Assembly: GCF_030812775.1 (NCBI RefSeq) | Contig: NZ_JAUSTI010000018.1 | Span: forward strand, 39,404 to 103,403 | Source of the DNA: Paenibacillus tundrae | GTDB lineage: Bacteria; Bacillota; Bacilli; Paenibacillales; Paenibacillaceae | Length of the DNA stretch: 64,000 bases | Direction of reading: 5' to 3' | Translations under genes and position numbers: made by a program | The notes under the pieces: model-generated | Told to the model about the DNA's origin: nothing | Seen by the model: only the letters and a program-made list of their open reading frames with translations | The model's database searches: none | Shown here: piece by piece, positions 52,732 to 61,224 of the stretch | How positions within the stretch are numbered: position 1 is the first letter of the stretch | How the letters are laid out: each line of letters starts with the position of its first letter

Positions 52732-53364
52732 ATGATGAACAAAACTAAACTATGGATTGGAAGCTTATCAGCAGCCGTATTGTTGGGAGGATCAGCGGTA
52801 GCTGCGAGTGGAAGTGTGAATGGACAATCGGTACAGACGATACCAACATCTACTTCGCAATCGACAACCCAGAACCAAACTAACACTGGAAAATTACTGA
52901 CGGTGACACAAGCCAAAGCGGCGGCGCTCAAAGCAGCCGATGGCAATGGTAAAGTGGACGATGTGGATCTGGAACGCCGTAATGGACAGATTATCTATGA
53001 AGTAGAGATCGACAGAAGAGGGAGCGATGACGTTATCGTTCGTTTAGATGCTTACACAGGCAAAGTTCTTGCAGTCGTAAATGACGACGACGATGATGAC
53101 GATGATTATAACGGTGCTGTAACCAACAATTCATCTAGCACATCTGCATCGGATCAGGTTAAATTAACGGTAGCTCAGGCTTCTGACATCGCATTAAAAC
53201 AAGTGACAGGTGGCAAAGTAACCAAAGTCGAGCTGGATCATGACGATGGTCGCTATGTCTATGAAATCGAGTTGAGAACTGCACAAGGTGAAGCTGATGT
53301 GGATATCGATGCAAACACAGGTAAAGTGCTATCATTCGATCAAGACTTTGATGACGAAGATTAA
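52732..53364 (+). CDS. secreted PepSY domain protein
   Basis: About 210 residues. Signal sequence (MNKTKLWIGSLSAAVLLGG, likely cleaved after AVAA). Two PepSY repeats: KLLTVTQAKAAALKAADG..YEVEIDRRGSDDVIVRLDAYTGKVL and KLTVAQASDIALKQVTGG..YEIELRTAQGEADVDIDANTGKVL, joined by an eight-Asp acidic run. May bind calcium or protease propeptide sites. Three consecutive ATG codons (52729, 52732, 52735) follow GAGGAG; the middle one has the best spacing. Confidence 0.85.
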   Translation: MMNKTKLWIGSLSAAVLLGGSAVAASGSVNGQSVQTIPTSTSQSTTQNQTNTGKLLTVTQAKAAALKAADGNGKVDDVDLERRNGQIIYEVEIDRRGSDDVIVRLDAYTGKVLAVVNDDDDDDDDYNGAVTNNSSSTSASDQVKLTVAQASDIALKQVTGGKVTKVELDHDDGRYVYEIELRTAQGEADVDIDANTGKVLSFDQDFDDED

Positions 53365-53430
53365 GAACTTTGATTCATTTTGATTCTTAGTTGAGAATAA
53401 AAGATTACAATAAAAAAGATACACTTGCAG

Positions 53431-53457
53431 AGGGCGCTTCGATGAAGCGTCTTTTTG
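53431..53457 (+). terminator. terminator of the PepSY gene
   Basis: GGCGCTTC/GAAGCGTC stem with T-run. Confidence 0.85.
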
Positions 53458-53768
53458 CTGTGTAGCGGCAGTAGCGTATGTCCACTCCCATTGTGTAGCA
53501 TGTTGTGCAATAAGATATTGGGTTCACGGTGAACGACTACCTGTCTATACATTATAGTATCGAGTATGTAGTGCAAACGCACATCGGTCTGATCATTTCT
53601 GCAATTAGATGTGCATTCGTACATGTTCCACAGAATTGTTCACTATTCAGCAACAAGCAATATGGATACAATTGGAAACAGGAGGTGAGTGCTGAACCAA
53701 AAGTATGGAGTAAGCTACGACATACTGAATTGAGGAATTGCACAGGAAGAGGAGGCATCTTAATCTCT

Positions 53769-53784
53769 TTTGTAAGCGCTTCAC
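53769..53784 (+). promoter_or_regulatory. possible CcpA cre site before the GH43 gene
   Basis: TTTGTAAGCGCTTCACTA resembles TGTAAGCGCTTTCA with one base missing, 25 bases upstream of the start. The preceding 53458-53768 holds no supported gene. Confidence 0.35.
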
Positions 53785-53808
53785 TAAAATCATTGGAGGT
53801 GTAGCTGT

Positions 53809-55323
53809 ATGCATATTGCTCATTATCAACATAGTGATCACATGAATAAGAAAGGTCGTCGTTTTTCACGCCATTTATGTTATCTTCTCGCTCTAATTCT
53901 AGCCTTCCAGGCATTAGGGGCGCTCCTTGTTCCGGGATCGTCTGCTTCAGCCGCTCCAGTCAACATAACAAATGGGATTCAGTTCAAGGATACCAATGGT
54001 AACGTGATCCACGCTCATGGCGGCGGGATGATCCAAGCAGATGGCTTTTATTATTGGTTCGGAGAAAATCGCAATCCCAATGGAACATTTAAGGCGGTGT
54101 CCGTCTATCGTTCATCGGATCTGAAAAACTGGGAATATCGCAATGATGTGTTAACAAGTCAATCGGCAACAGAGCTGAACATATCCAACATTGAACGTCC
54201 CAAAGTGATTTACAATAGTGCGACAGGAAAATACGTGCTCTGGATGCACAAAGAGAATGGTCTCGATTACGGCGAAGCCAAGGTAGCTGTTGCTACCTCA
54301 AGCAAAGTGGATGGGGACTACACGTATATAGGAAGCTACCGTCCACTTGGTTATGATTCCAGAGACATGACCGTATATAACGATAATGGAACAGCATATC
54401 TCATCTCAGCTACTCGTGTGAATGCAGATCTGAATATATACAAGCTCACCCCTGATTTCCTCGGTGTGGAGTCATTAGTGACCACATTATGGCCTGGGCA
54501 ATATCGAGAGGCACCAGCCATTTTCAAGAAAGATGGCGTGTACTTCCTCATTACGTCGGGAGCAACCGGCTGGAATCCGAATCAGGCTAAATATGCAACA
54601 GCAACAAGCATTACCGGTACATGGAGCGGACTGAGCAACTTTGGGGATAGTACCACTTATGGATCTCAATCGACGTATGTGCTTCCGGTGGAAGGTTCTC
54701 AAGGCACGTCGTATCTCTATATGGGTGATCGTTGGGCTGGTGCGTGGAGCGGCCCTGTACAGGATTCCAAATATGTGTGGTTGCCGCTATCCTTCCCAAG
54801 TGCAACGAGTCTAGCGATGAATTGGGCAAGTAGCATTACGATTGATACAGCCACAGGAACGATCACAGGTAATAATGCTCCCGACGTTTGGGATGCGAAT
54901 GCTTCCTACCAGTTCGTCAGTCGGAAGAGCAATAAATTGCTGAATGTCATCGGCGGATCATCTGATAATGGTGCCGATCTGGAGCAGCGTGCAGATCAAG
55001 GCAGTACAAGTCAGCAGTGGCAGATCACGGATGCAGGAGGTGGGTATGTCAAAATCATCAATCGTGCCAGTGGCAAACTCATTGGTGTTGAGAATGGTTC
55101 CACAGCCGATGGTGCTGTCATTGAGCAATGGAATGACGGAGGCTGGGCGAGCCAGCAGTGGCAGCTCGTCAGCGTTGGTGGAGGATATTATAAATTGAAA
55201 AACCGGAGCACAGGCAAGCTGCTCGACATATCAGGGCAATCGCTCGCCGATGGTGCAGCCGCAATCCAGTGGACTGATAATGGCGGTACGAATCAACATT
55301 TCCAAATTATTAAGGTGCAATAA
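53809..55323 (+). CDS. secreted GH43 galactan 1,3-beta-galactosidase-like enzyme with CBM13
   Basis: 504 residues. Signal peptide (to SSASAAP, about residue 48). GH43 five-blade propeller (about 50-355): NVIHAHGGGMIQADGFYYWFG and ERPKVIYNSATGKYVLWMHK, YDSRDMTVYNDNGTAYLIS, and WPGQYREAPAIFKKDGVYFL where Glu is the likely acid. This is the subfamily 24 pattern of exo-beta-1,3-galactanases, in which the usual GH43 catalytic base is reported to be absent. A ricin-type CBM13 trefoil (about 360-504) has three repeats (SNKLLNVIGGSSDNGADLEQ, SGKLIGVENGSTADGAVIEQ, TGKLLDISGQSLADGAAAIQ) with QQWQ motifs. GGAGGTG lies upstream. Degrades arabinogalactan side chains, by inference. Confidence 0.88.
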   Translation: MHIAHYQHSDHMNKKGRRFSRHLCYLLALILAFQALGALLVPGSSASAAPVNITNGIQFKDTNGNVIHAHGGGMIQADGFYYWFGENRNPNGTFKAVSVYRSSDLKNWEYRNDVLTSQSATELNISNIERPKVIYNSATGKYVLWMHKENGLDYGEAKVAVATSSKVDGDYTYIGSYRPLGYDSRDMTVYNDNGTAYLISATRVNADLNIYKLTPDFLGVESLVTTLWPGQYREAPAIFKKDGVYFLITSGATGWNPNQAKYATATSITGTWSGLSNFGDSTTYGSQSTYVLPVEGSQGTSYLYMGDRWAGAWSGPVQDSKYVWLPLSFPSATSLAMNWASSITIDTATGTITGNNAPDVWDANASYQFVSRKSNKLLNVIGGSSDNGADLEQRADQGSTSQQWQITDAGGGYVKIINRASGKLIGVENGSTADGAVIEQWNDGGWASQQWQLVSVGGGYYKLKNRSTGKLLDISGQSLADGAAAIQWTDNGGTNQHFQIIKVQ

Positions 55324-55365
55324 ATCATCTAACCTACCACCAAATTGTCAAATGAGAATTAACCA

Positions 55366-55414
55366 ATGCCAGCCTCCTTATCCCTATTCATGTATAGGTT
55401 ACGGAGGCTGGCAT
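55366..55414 (+). terminator. hairpin after the GH43 gene
   Basis: ATGCCAGCCTCC and GGAGGCTGGCAT are exact arms with partial inner pairing; no strong T-run. Confidence 0.65.
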
Positions 55415-55513
55415 ACAAGTATAACTATGTTATTAACGCACGATCACTTCCGCTATGGTGAGGTAGGACGACTGCGATTATATTAGATGGTACCGCACCT
55501 CTGCGATGACCAT

Positions 55514-56230
55514 TCACTTGCGCTCTCTGCGAATCCAGAACTGGAATACATCACTTCTCAAGTAATCAAAGGAATATAATACTTCTCGATTCTGCTGATC
55601 ATAATGCAATTGTTTCATGAGAAGCACAGGCGTCTCTTCCATATGATTCTGCAACCGTCCTACATACTTGTCTTTCTTCGGGGGAACCACCAACTCCGTG
55701 TCTGCTCTAGCGATCTGAATCTTACACGTATCCTCTAGAAACTTGAATAATGACCCCGAAAAGTCCGTACGTTCAAAAGCATCTCCTACCAATGCCTTAG
55801 GCATGATATTAATGGAGTAGGTTACAGCCTCTCCATCTGCATATCGGACTCGCTCTACCTTGATTACTGTAGAACCTTCTTCGATATTTAGCGCCTCAGC
55901 CCATTCTTGCGTACACGTTACCTCTCCGATCATTTCCTTCGTATCCGTTTCGGTTAAACCTGCCAGCTTAATCATCGTACCAATACTTTGTAAGAACTCC
56001 AACCGGCTAGGAATTCCCGGGAGGGGTTTAATGACAAAGGTACCTACACCATGCCTCACCAGCAGCTTTCCCTCTTGCTCTAATAGCTTGATTGCTGCAC
56101 GAAGGGTCTCTCTGCTAACGCTGAAATGTTTAGCCAGTTCATACTCGGAAGGCAATTTTTCTCCAACATGCCATACCTTGTTCTCGATCATCATTTCAAG
56201 TTCATGCTTGATGTGCTGGTAACCACTCAA
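55514..56230 (-). CDS. GntR family (HutC subfamily) repressor with UTRA domain
   Basis: 238 residues. N-terminal GntR winged helix (1-70; WHVGEKLPSEYELAKHFSVSRETLRAAIKLLEQEGKL, HGVGTFV) and C-terminal UTRA ligand domain (about 90-235). HutC-type proteins bind sugar phosphates or similar effectors. Last gene of the ABC importer operon, 39 bases after the hydrolase. Two tandem HutC-type sites lie at the operon start, so it probably represses its own operon. Confidence 0.88.
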   Translation of the reverse strand: MSGYQHIKHELEMMIENKVWHVGEKLPSEYELAKHFSVSRETLRAAIKLLEQEGKLLVRHGVGTFVIKPLPGIPSRLEFLQSIGTMIKLAGLTETDTKEMIGEVTCTQEWAEALNIEEGSTVIKVERVRYADGEAVTYSINIMPKALVGDAFERTDFSGSLFKFLEDTCKIQIARADTELVVPPKKDKYVGRLQNHMEETPVLLMKQLHYDQQNREVLYSFDYLRSDVFQFWIRRERK

Positions 56231-56269
56231 TAATCAAACCTCATCTCCAATAGTTTTATGTCGCCGCTA

Positions 56270-57190
56270 CTACGACTTAACAAGTTCTACCGTTCCGTCC
56301 GTCACGTCTAATCGAACGATCCGATGTGTGGTGGATAGCCCTTCCGTGTAATACAGGTGTGCATTGGAATGCTCACGAATTAACGGCTCCATCTCTGCGT
56401 GAGGAAGCTGATAGGTTCCTTGATCATCCGCGCTAATAATGACGGCGTGTGGTGCCCACGCCTTAAGGTTATCTACGGATAGTTGGCTCGAGTCACCATG
56501 GTGCGGGGCTTGCAGGGTGTGTACCTTTCCGATCTCATCGGCATAAGGCTCCCAATAATCTAGTCCTACATCTGAGGTGAGCAGTGCTACAGAGTTGTCG
56601 TTATTTTTAATGAGTACCGCTAATGATGCGTGATTGAGCATCCGGTCAATGGCGGTTAATCGTTCTTTCTCTTGATCTAGCTTGGTTATATCTAATTTGT
56701 CGATTTCCTCAGTGAGCCGCGTCCATCTGTGCTGGCTAGGCGTGAGAATGCGGAACTCCATATCTTGCTCAACAATCGTATGACGCTTATTGATTGCGGT
56801 CTTCTTGATGCCCAGTTCCTCAATACGATTCAAAATGGCAGCATATAGCGAGAACGAGCCTAGAATTGGTGTGGAATAATCGTTTATTGCACTATGTTGA
56901 ACGTGCTCAGGCAGAGGTAGATGCAGAATGACCTCCCCAATAGCGACATGACCGAGAATAGGAAGTACACCGCCAATATGATCTCTGTGAAAATGCGATA
57001 GAACGAGTACATCAATCTTCGTAATTTCATATTCTCGAAGATACTGCTCCAGACTACAACGACGCGGATTGGTCATCGGGTTCACGTCCCCACCATCTAC
57101 TACGAGGCAGTAGGTGCAGTGCTCCTCCATCCGCCGAATAACCGTGGCTTCACCGAAGCCAACATTAAGGAAATCAATGAACCATTTCAC
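56270..57190 (-). CDS. metallo-beta-lactamase fold hydrolase (ComEC/Rec2-like)
   Basis: 306 residues without membrane helices. Metal-binding SHFHRDHIGG (His66, His68, Asp70, His71), TSDVG and PHHGDSSQ motifs give a complete di-zinc site, in the order of the C-terminal domain of ComEC. Such stand-alone proteins are usually phosphodiesterases or nucleases. Starts within the permease stop (four-base overlap), so it is firmly part of the sugar importer operon. Substrate unknown; a phosphodiester-linked sugar imported by the transporter is a possibility. Confidence 0.85.
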   Translation of the reverse strand: MKWFIDFLNVGFGEATVIRRMEEHCTYCLVVDGGDVNPMTNPRRCSLEQYLREYEITKIDVLVLSHFHRDHIGGVLPILGHVAIGEVILHLPLPEHVQHSAINDYSTPILGSFSLYAAILNRIEELGIKKTAINKRHTIVEQDMEFRILTPSQHRWTRLTEEIDKLDITKLDQEKERLTAIDRMLNHASLAVLIKNNDNSVALLTSDVGLDYWEPYADEIGKVHTLQAPHHGDSSQLSVDNLKAWAPHAVIISADDQGTYQLPHAEMEPLIREHSNAHLYYTEGLSTTHRIVRLDVTDGTVELVKS

Positions 57191-58059
57191 GCTGTTCCTC
57201 CCATCGAACGTTTGATATAGAACACAGAGAACACCAGTACCAGCATCACCATGATCACCGATGCAGCCGCACCATATCCAATCTGGAGATTGTACACGCC
57301 TTGTTTGTAAATATACTGGGTGATGGTCGTTGTTGAATTGGCCGGCCCACCACCGGTCAGAATGTTAACTTTATCGAATAACCGGAACGTATCTATGGTG
57401 CGAAGCAAAATGACCATGAATAAGGTCGGCATAATGTTCGGCAATGTAATGTGGAAAAAGATGCGCAGCTTACCTGCCCCGTCTACTTTGGCTGCCTCGA
57501 ATTGTGATCGAGGAACGGACTGTAGTCCTGCATATAACAATAGGAAGGCAAACGGTGTCCATTGCCAAATATCAATGAACAAGATGGCATTGAAGGCAAT
57601 GTTGATGTCCATCAGGAAGTTAAATGGCCCCACACCGAACCAGTGAAGCAGATGGTTGACGATACCGTTGTGATTGCTCAGCATCATCTGCCAGATCAGA
57701 GCCACCGTAACCGGCGGTAATAAAGATGGGATAAGCATCGTGATCCGCAATACTTTCTGCCCGCGTCTCATGCTCTCGATGAGCACGGCAATGCCAAGCC
57801 CTAGAGCCGTTTCAATTGAAACGGCCAGGAACATGAATTTGAGCGTATTCCAGACGGCTTGACGGAACTGTTCGTCCTGAATGATTTTGACATAATTGCT
57901 GAATCCAATGAACTGCTTCGCATCACTTGTCAAATAATAATAGTCAGTGAAGCTGTTGGTCACGGTATAGATAAATGGGAATACGGTCACGCAGATTAAC
58001 AGCAACGTTACAGGTGCCAGCATCGCCCATTGAAAGACTCGTTTACTTGCCAAGTTCAT
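57187..58059 (-). CDS. carbohydrate ABC transporter permease (MalF-like)
   Basis: 290 residues with six membrane helices. EAA loop FEAAKVDGAGKLRIFFHITLP contacts the ATPase. FPFIYTVTNSFTDYY and SLLPPVTVALIWQMML are typical of CUT1 first permeases. GGAAAGGAG before 58059 sets the start; the frame extends further. 25 bases after the binding protein gene. Confidence 0.9.
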   Translation of the reverse strand: MNLASKRVFQWAMLAPVTLLLICVTVFPFIYTVTNSFTDYYYLTSDAKQFIGFSNYVKIIQDEQFRQAVWNTLKFMFLAVSIETALGLGIAVLIESMRRGQKVLRITMLIPSLLPPVTVALIWQMMLSNHNGIVNHLLHWFGVGPFNFLMDINIAFNAILFIDIWQWTPFAFLLLYAGLQSVPRSQFEAAKVDGAGKLRIFFHITLPNIMPTLFMVILLRTIDTFRLFDKVNILTGGGPANSTTTITQYIYKQGVYNLQIGYGAAASVIMVMLVLVFSVFYIKRSMGGTA

Positions 58060-58084
58060 TGCACTCCTTTCCGATGAATGAACC

Positions 58085-59332
58085 TTATTGCATAATGTCA
58101 TCCATTGCCTTATTGGCGTCTGTTAGAGCCTGTTCCACTGTCTTCGTTCCAGCAATAGCTGCGGACAATTCAGCACCGAGAGCTTCTTCAACTTGAGACC
58201 ATTTGGCTGTTCTTGGTCTTGCTACCGAGTTTTGCAATGCTTCTAACATCACAGGGAAATGTTTATATTTTGCAGCAAGCTCTGCGTCCTGATAGACACT
58301 TTTGCGAGTAGGCACGCCGCCGTGTTCAACCATCTGCTTCTGTGTGTCACTGCTGGTGATGAATGTTAAGAACTCAGCAGCAAGCTCCGGATTTTGTGAG
58401 TTAGCAGCTACTCCCATCATCCAGTTACCGATCATCCCTGTGGAGACGGATTCAGCGTCAGATGCAGCTTTGGACGGAATCGCAGTATAATCTGCACTAG
58501 CTGTTTCACCTTTGATGAACCAAGACGGCCAACCGAGTGCCATTGCAGCACGACCTTCTGAGACGGAGCCGACAATATCAGTATTTTCATAGTTTTCTCC
58601 AACAGCAAGCAAGCCAACATATGTGTCTAATGCTTTACGGCCTGCCTCAGAGTTAATCTGTGCTTTCCAATTATCATCGAAGATCTGTCCGCCATATGCC
58701 CAGAACAGAGGCAAGAAGTCAGAAACGATAGGGTTACCCTGCTGACCACGAATCACGTAGCCGGCAGAACCATCTTCTGCTTTAACTGCTTTGGCGGTCT
58801 CAAGCACATCTGTCCAGTTCGTTGGAACTTCATGGTTATGACGTTCAAGCAGCTCTTTATTATAGAAGAACAACTGCACATTACCTGAGAAAGGCAAGGC
58901 ATATAGATCTCCTGTCGCATATGGAGACTTACCCAGAGCAAGAGAGGACTCTTCAAAGTCAGAATCTTCTTGGATTCCAAGGTCGGATAGCTTAGCGAAA
59001 ATTCCGGCTTCACTGAATTGAGGCATCCAAGGATCGTCCGCCATAATCAGGTCATATGCACCTTTACTGTTCTTCGCATCAAGAGAGATTTTCTGCTTCA
59101 AATCTGCCGCTTCCAGTCCAATAATATCTACCTTCACATTGTGTTCCTTCTCAAAGGACTCCTTCACGGCATTCATCGCATCCACATGAGAGCCACCTCT
59201 GGCGGCAATGACGAGCTTGTCTGTTCCCTGACTTGAACCTTCTCCCGAAGCCTGACCCTGAGACTGACATCCCGTGAATAGTACTGTGGTGGTTAACAAT
59301 AAGCTCAGCATATACGACATCTTTTTTCTCAT
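58085..59332 (-). CDS. extracellular sugar-binding lipoprotein of an ABC importer
   Basis: 415 residues. Lipobox LFTGC with Cys22, a short Gln/Ser/Gly linker, then family 1 solute-binding protein features (IIGLEAADLKQKISLDAKN, YDLIMADDPWMPQFSEAG, GYVIRGQQGNPIVSDFLPLFWAYGGQIF, ALGWPSWFIKG). The ligand cannot be deduced; the pattern is that of CUT1 oligosaccharide or polyol uptake. AGGAG is 11 bases before the ATG. Between the two permease genes. Confidence 0.9.
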   Translation of the reverse strand: MRKKMSYMLSLLLTTTVLFTGCQSQGQASGEGSSQGTDKLVIAARGGSHVDAMNAVKESFEKEHNVKVDIIGLEAADLKQKISLDAKNSKGAYDLIMADDPWMPQFSEAGIFAKLSDLGIQEDSDFEESSLALGKSPYATGDLYALPFSGNVQLFFYNKELLERHNHEVPTNWTDVLETAKAVKAEDGSAGYVIRGQQGNPIVSDFLPLFWAYGGQIFDDNWKAQINSEAGRKALDTYVGLLAVGENYENTDIVGSVSEGRAAMALGWPSWFIKGETASADYTAIPSKAASDAESVSTGMIGNWMMGVAANSQNPELAAEFLTFITSSDTQKQMVEHGGVPTRKSVYQDAELAAKYKHFPVMLEALQNSVARPRTAKWSQVEEALGAELSAAIAGTKTVEQALTDANKAMDDIMQ

Positions 59333-59345
59333 TTTCTCTCATCTC

Positions 59346-60185
59346 CTATTCTTTAACTGCACCGGCGGTTAAGCCGCTAATAAGATGTTTCTGTAGAAAG
59401 ATTGCTGTAAGTAGTACGGGCAGTACGGATACGAGACCGCCACCCGCCACCTTACCCCACTCCGTTAATTCCTGCTCACTGTTCAGAGTGGCGAGTTTGA
59501 GTGGAATGGTGAAGCTATCAGGGCTTTGAATGAAAATGACGCTGTACAAATATTCGTTCCATGAAGCCATGAAGGATAAGATGGTTACAGCAGCAATGCC
59601 CGGTACAACCAGCGGCAGCATCACTTTGGTAAAAATCATGAACTCGGATGCACCATCGATACGTGCACTTTCCTCAATCTCACCTGGCACACCGTAGAAG
59701 AATGCCATCATGAACCAAATGACGAGCGGCAAATTCACCAGGACATGTGCGACAATAATCGGAATCTTGGTGTTCAGCAATCCAGCATCATTCATCATGA
59801 TGTATAACGGGAGTGCAAATGTAATTGGTGGTAGGACACGAACGAGCAAAATCCAGATCATCAGCGAGCTTTTGAATATTCGGTAATGGCTTCGGAACGT
59901 TCTGCGCCCAAGCACATACGCCGAGGACAATCCGAACACAAGGACAATCAACAACGAGCTGACGGTGATGATAAAGCTATTGATTAACGGACCCATGTAC
60001 TGGTCTTGCACAAAAATGTTAACGATATGTTCCAAGGTGAATGATCTTGGAAATATGGATACTTTTGTGAACAAATCAGAAGATTCTTGCGTAGTAATGA
60101 CGAGCATCCAATAGATTGGAAACAGCGTCCATAGGAGTAGAGTGATGAAAGTTCCATATTTTAGACCTGCGCTTAATCTGTTCAA
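59346..60185 (-). CDS. carbohydrate ABC transporter permease (MalG-like)
   Basis: 279 residues with six membrane helices. EAA loop EIEESARIDGASEFMIFTKVMLP. First gene of the operon: GAGAACAG and AAGGAGAAC lie just upstream. No ATP-binding subunit is encoded in the operon, so a shared MsmX-type ATPase is expected. Confidence 0.9.
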   Translation of the reverse strand: MNRLSAGLKYGTFITLLLWTLFPIYWMLVITTQESSDLFTKVSIFPRSFTLEHIVNIFVQDQYMGPLINSFIITVSSLLIVLVFGLSSAYVLGRRTFRSHYRIFKSSLMIWILLVRVLPPITFALPLYIMMNDAGLLNTKIPIIVAHVLVNLPLVIWFMMAFFYGVPGEIEESARIDGASEFMIFTKVMLPLVVPGIAAVTILSFMASWNEYLYSVIFIQSPDSFTIPLKLATLNSEQELTEWGKVAGGGLVSVLPVLLTAIFLQKHLISGLTAGAVKE

Positions 60186-60208
60186 TCTGTTCTCCTTCCC
60201 CCTTATAT

Positions 60209-60224
60209 GTCTAGACGTCTATAC
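60209..60224. promoter_or_regulatory. tandem HutC-type GntR operators
   Basis: GTCTAGAC (60209-60216) and GTCTATAC (60217-60224) are head-to-tail matches to the HutC-subfamily half-palindrome GT-N-TA-N-AC. They sit 24-39 bases upstream of the permease start and just downstream of a TATAGT -10 candidate (60229-60234, minus strand), so a bound repressor would block the operon. The GntR protein encoded at 55514 is the likely ligand. Confidence 0.7.
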
Positions 60225-60437
60225 GACTACTATAAATTTGATTTATTTGCTGAATATCATCGAAATATTAAGCAGTGTTAATTTACGGTGGATTTCTTGC
60301 GCATCTGTGCCATAATCCAAACTGTGGTAAACTAGTAGAATTGTAGAAACGAATGTAAAAGTGAACGTTCAAAAAGGACGGTTTTCAGTACCGCCCTCTA
60401 AAAGACGATACCAATCTAGATGGGAGCGAGTAACTAG

Positions 60438-61223
60438 ATGAGAGAAGAACAAGTGCTATCCATTGAAGGCTTACGAATGAGATATGATGGACGATATGTA
60501 TTGAACGGGATTGACCTTGAAGTGAAGCGTGGCGAGATGATTGGATACATAGGTCCGAATGGTGCGGGCAAAAGCACAACCGTTAAGATACTGCTTGGGC
60601 TGGTCGAAGGGTATGTGGGGACGGTACGTATTTTCGGCAAAAATATTGAAGATAGTGGTGTGGAGTATAAACGTAGAATAGGGTATGTCCCAGAAGTTGC
60701 CGAGTTATATGAACAGCTTACACCAGCAGAATATCTAACCTTTACAGGAGAACTGTATGGGTTGTCCTATGAAGACGCGGATTACAAAGCGAAGCAGTTA
60801 ATGGAATGTTTCGGTCTAGCCCAGTCGTACAATGCTCGTATTGCCTCATTCTCCAAAGGAATGCGCCAGAAGGTGCTGCTTATTTCGGCATTACTGCATG
60901 ATCCGGATCTATTATTCCTTGATGAACCACTTAGCGGACTTGATGCAAATAGTGTGATGGTGGTGAAGGAAATCTTGTCTCAGTTATCGGCAAAAGGGAC
61001 AACCATCTTCTATTCATCACACATTATGGATGTCGTTGAGAAAATCAGTAGCCGAATTGTGCTCATTGCGGAAGGCCGCGTGATGGCAGATGGCACGTTC
61101 CAGCAATTGCAGCAGCAGTCGATGGAGGGCTCACTGGAGGAAGTATTCAATCAACTGACTGGCTTCAATGAGCATAAGGCGATAGCAGAGCGGTTCGTCT
61201 CGATCGTGCAGGAGGTGTACTGA
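60438..61223 (+). CDS. ABC transporter ATP-binding protein
   Basis: 261 residues. Walker A GPNGAGKST (about 39-47), Q-loop, signature SFSKGMRQK, Walker B LLFLDEPLSGLD, H-loop SSHIMDVVEKI. The C-terminus (QLQQQSMEGSLEEVFNQLTG) is of the exporter (YthP/EcsA-like) type. The preceding region gives GGGAGCGAG upstream of the start. One base separates its stop from the ATG of the permease. Confidence 0.92.
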   Translation: MREEQVLSIEGLRMRYDGRYVLNGIDLEVKRGEMIGYIGPNGAGKSTTVKILLGLVEGYVGTVRIFGKNIEDSGVEYKRRIGYVPEVAELYEQLTPAEYLTFTGELYGLSYEDADYKAKQLMECFGLAQSYNARIASFSKGMRQKVLLISALLHDPDLLFLDEPLSGLDANSVMVVKEILSQLSAKGTTIFYSSHIMDVVEKISSRIVLIAEGRVMADGTFQQLQQQSMEGSLEEVFNQLTGFNEHKAIAERFVSIVQEVY

Positions 61224-61224
61224 T

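Noticed and set aside
53529..53804. 91-codon frame before the GH43 gene
   Set aside because: GTG start without ribosome binding site and no recognisable protein character.
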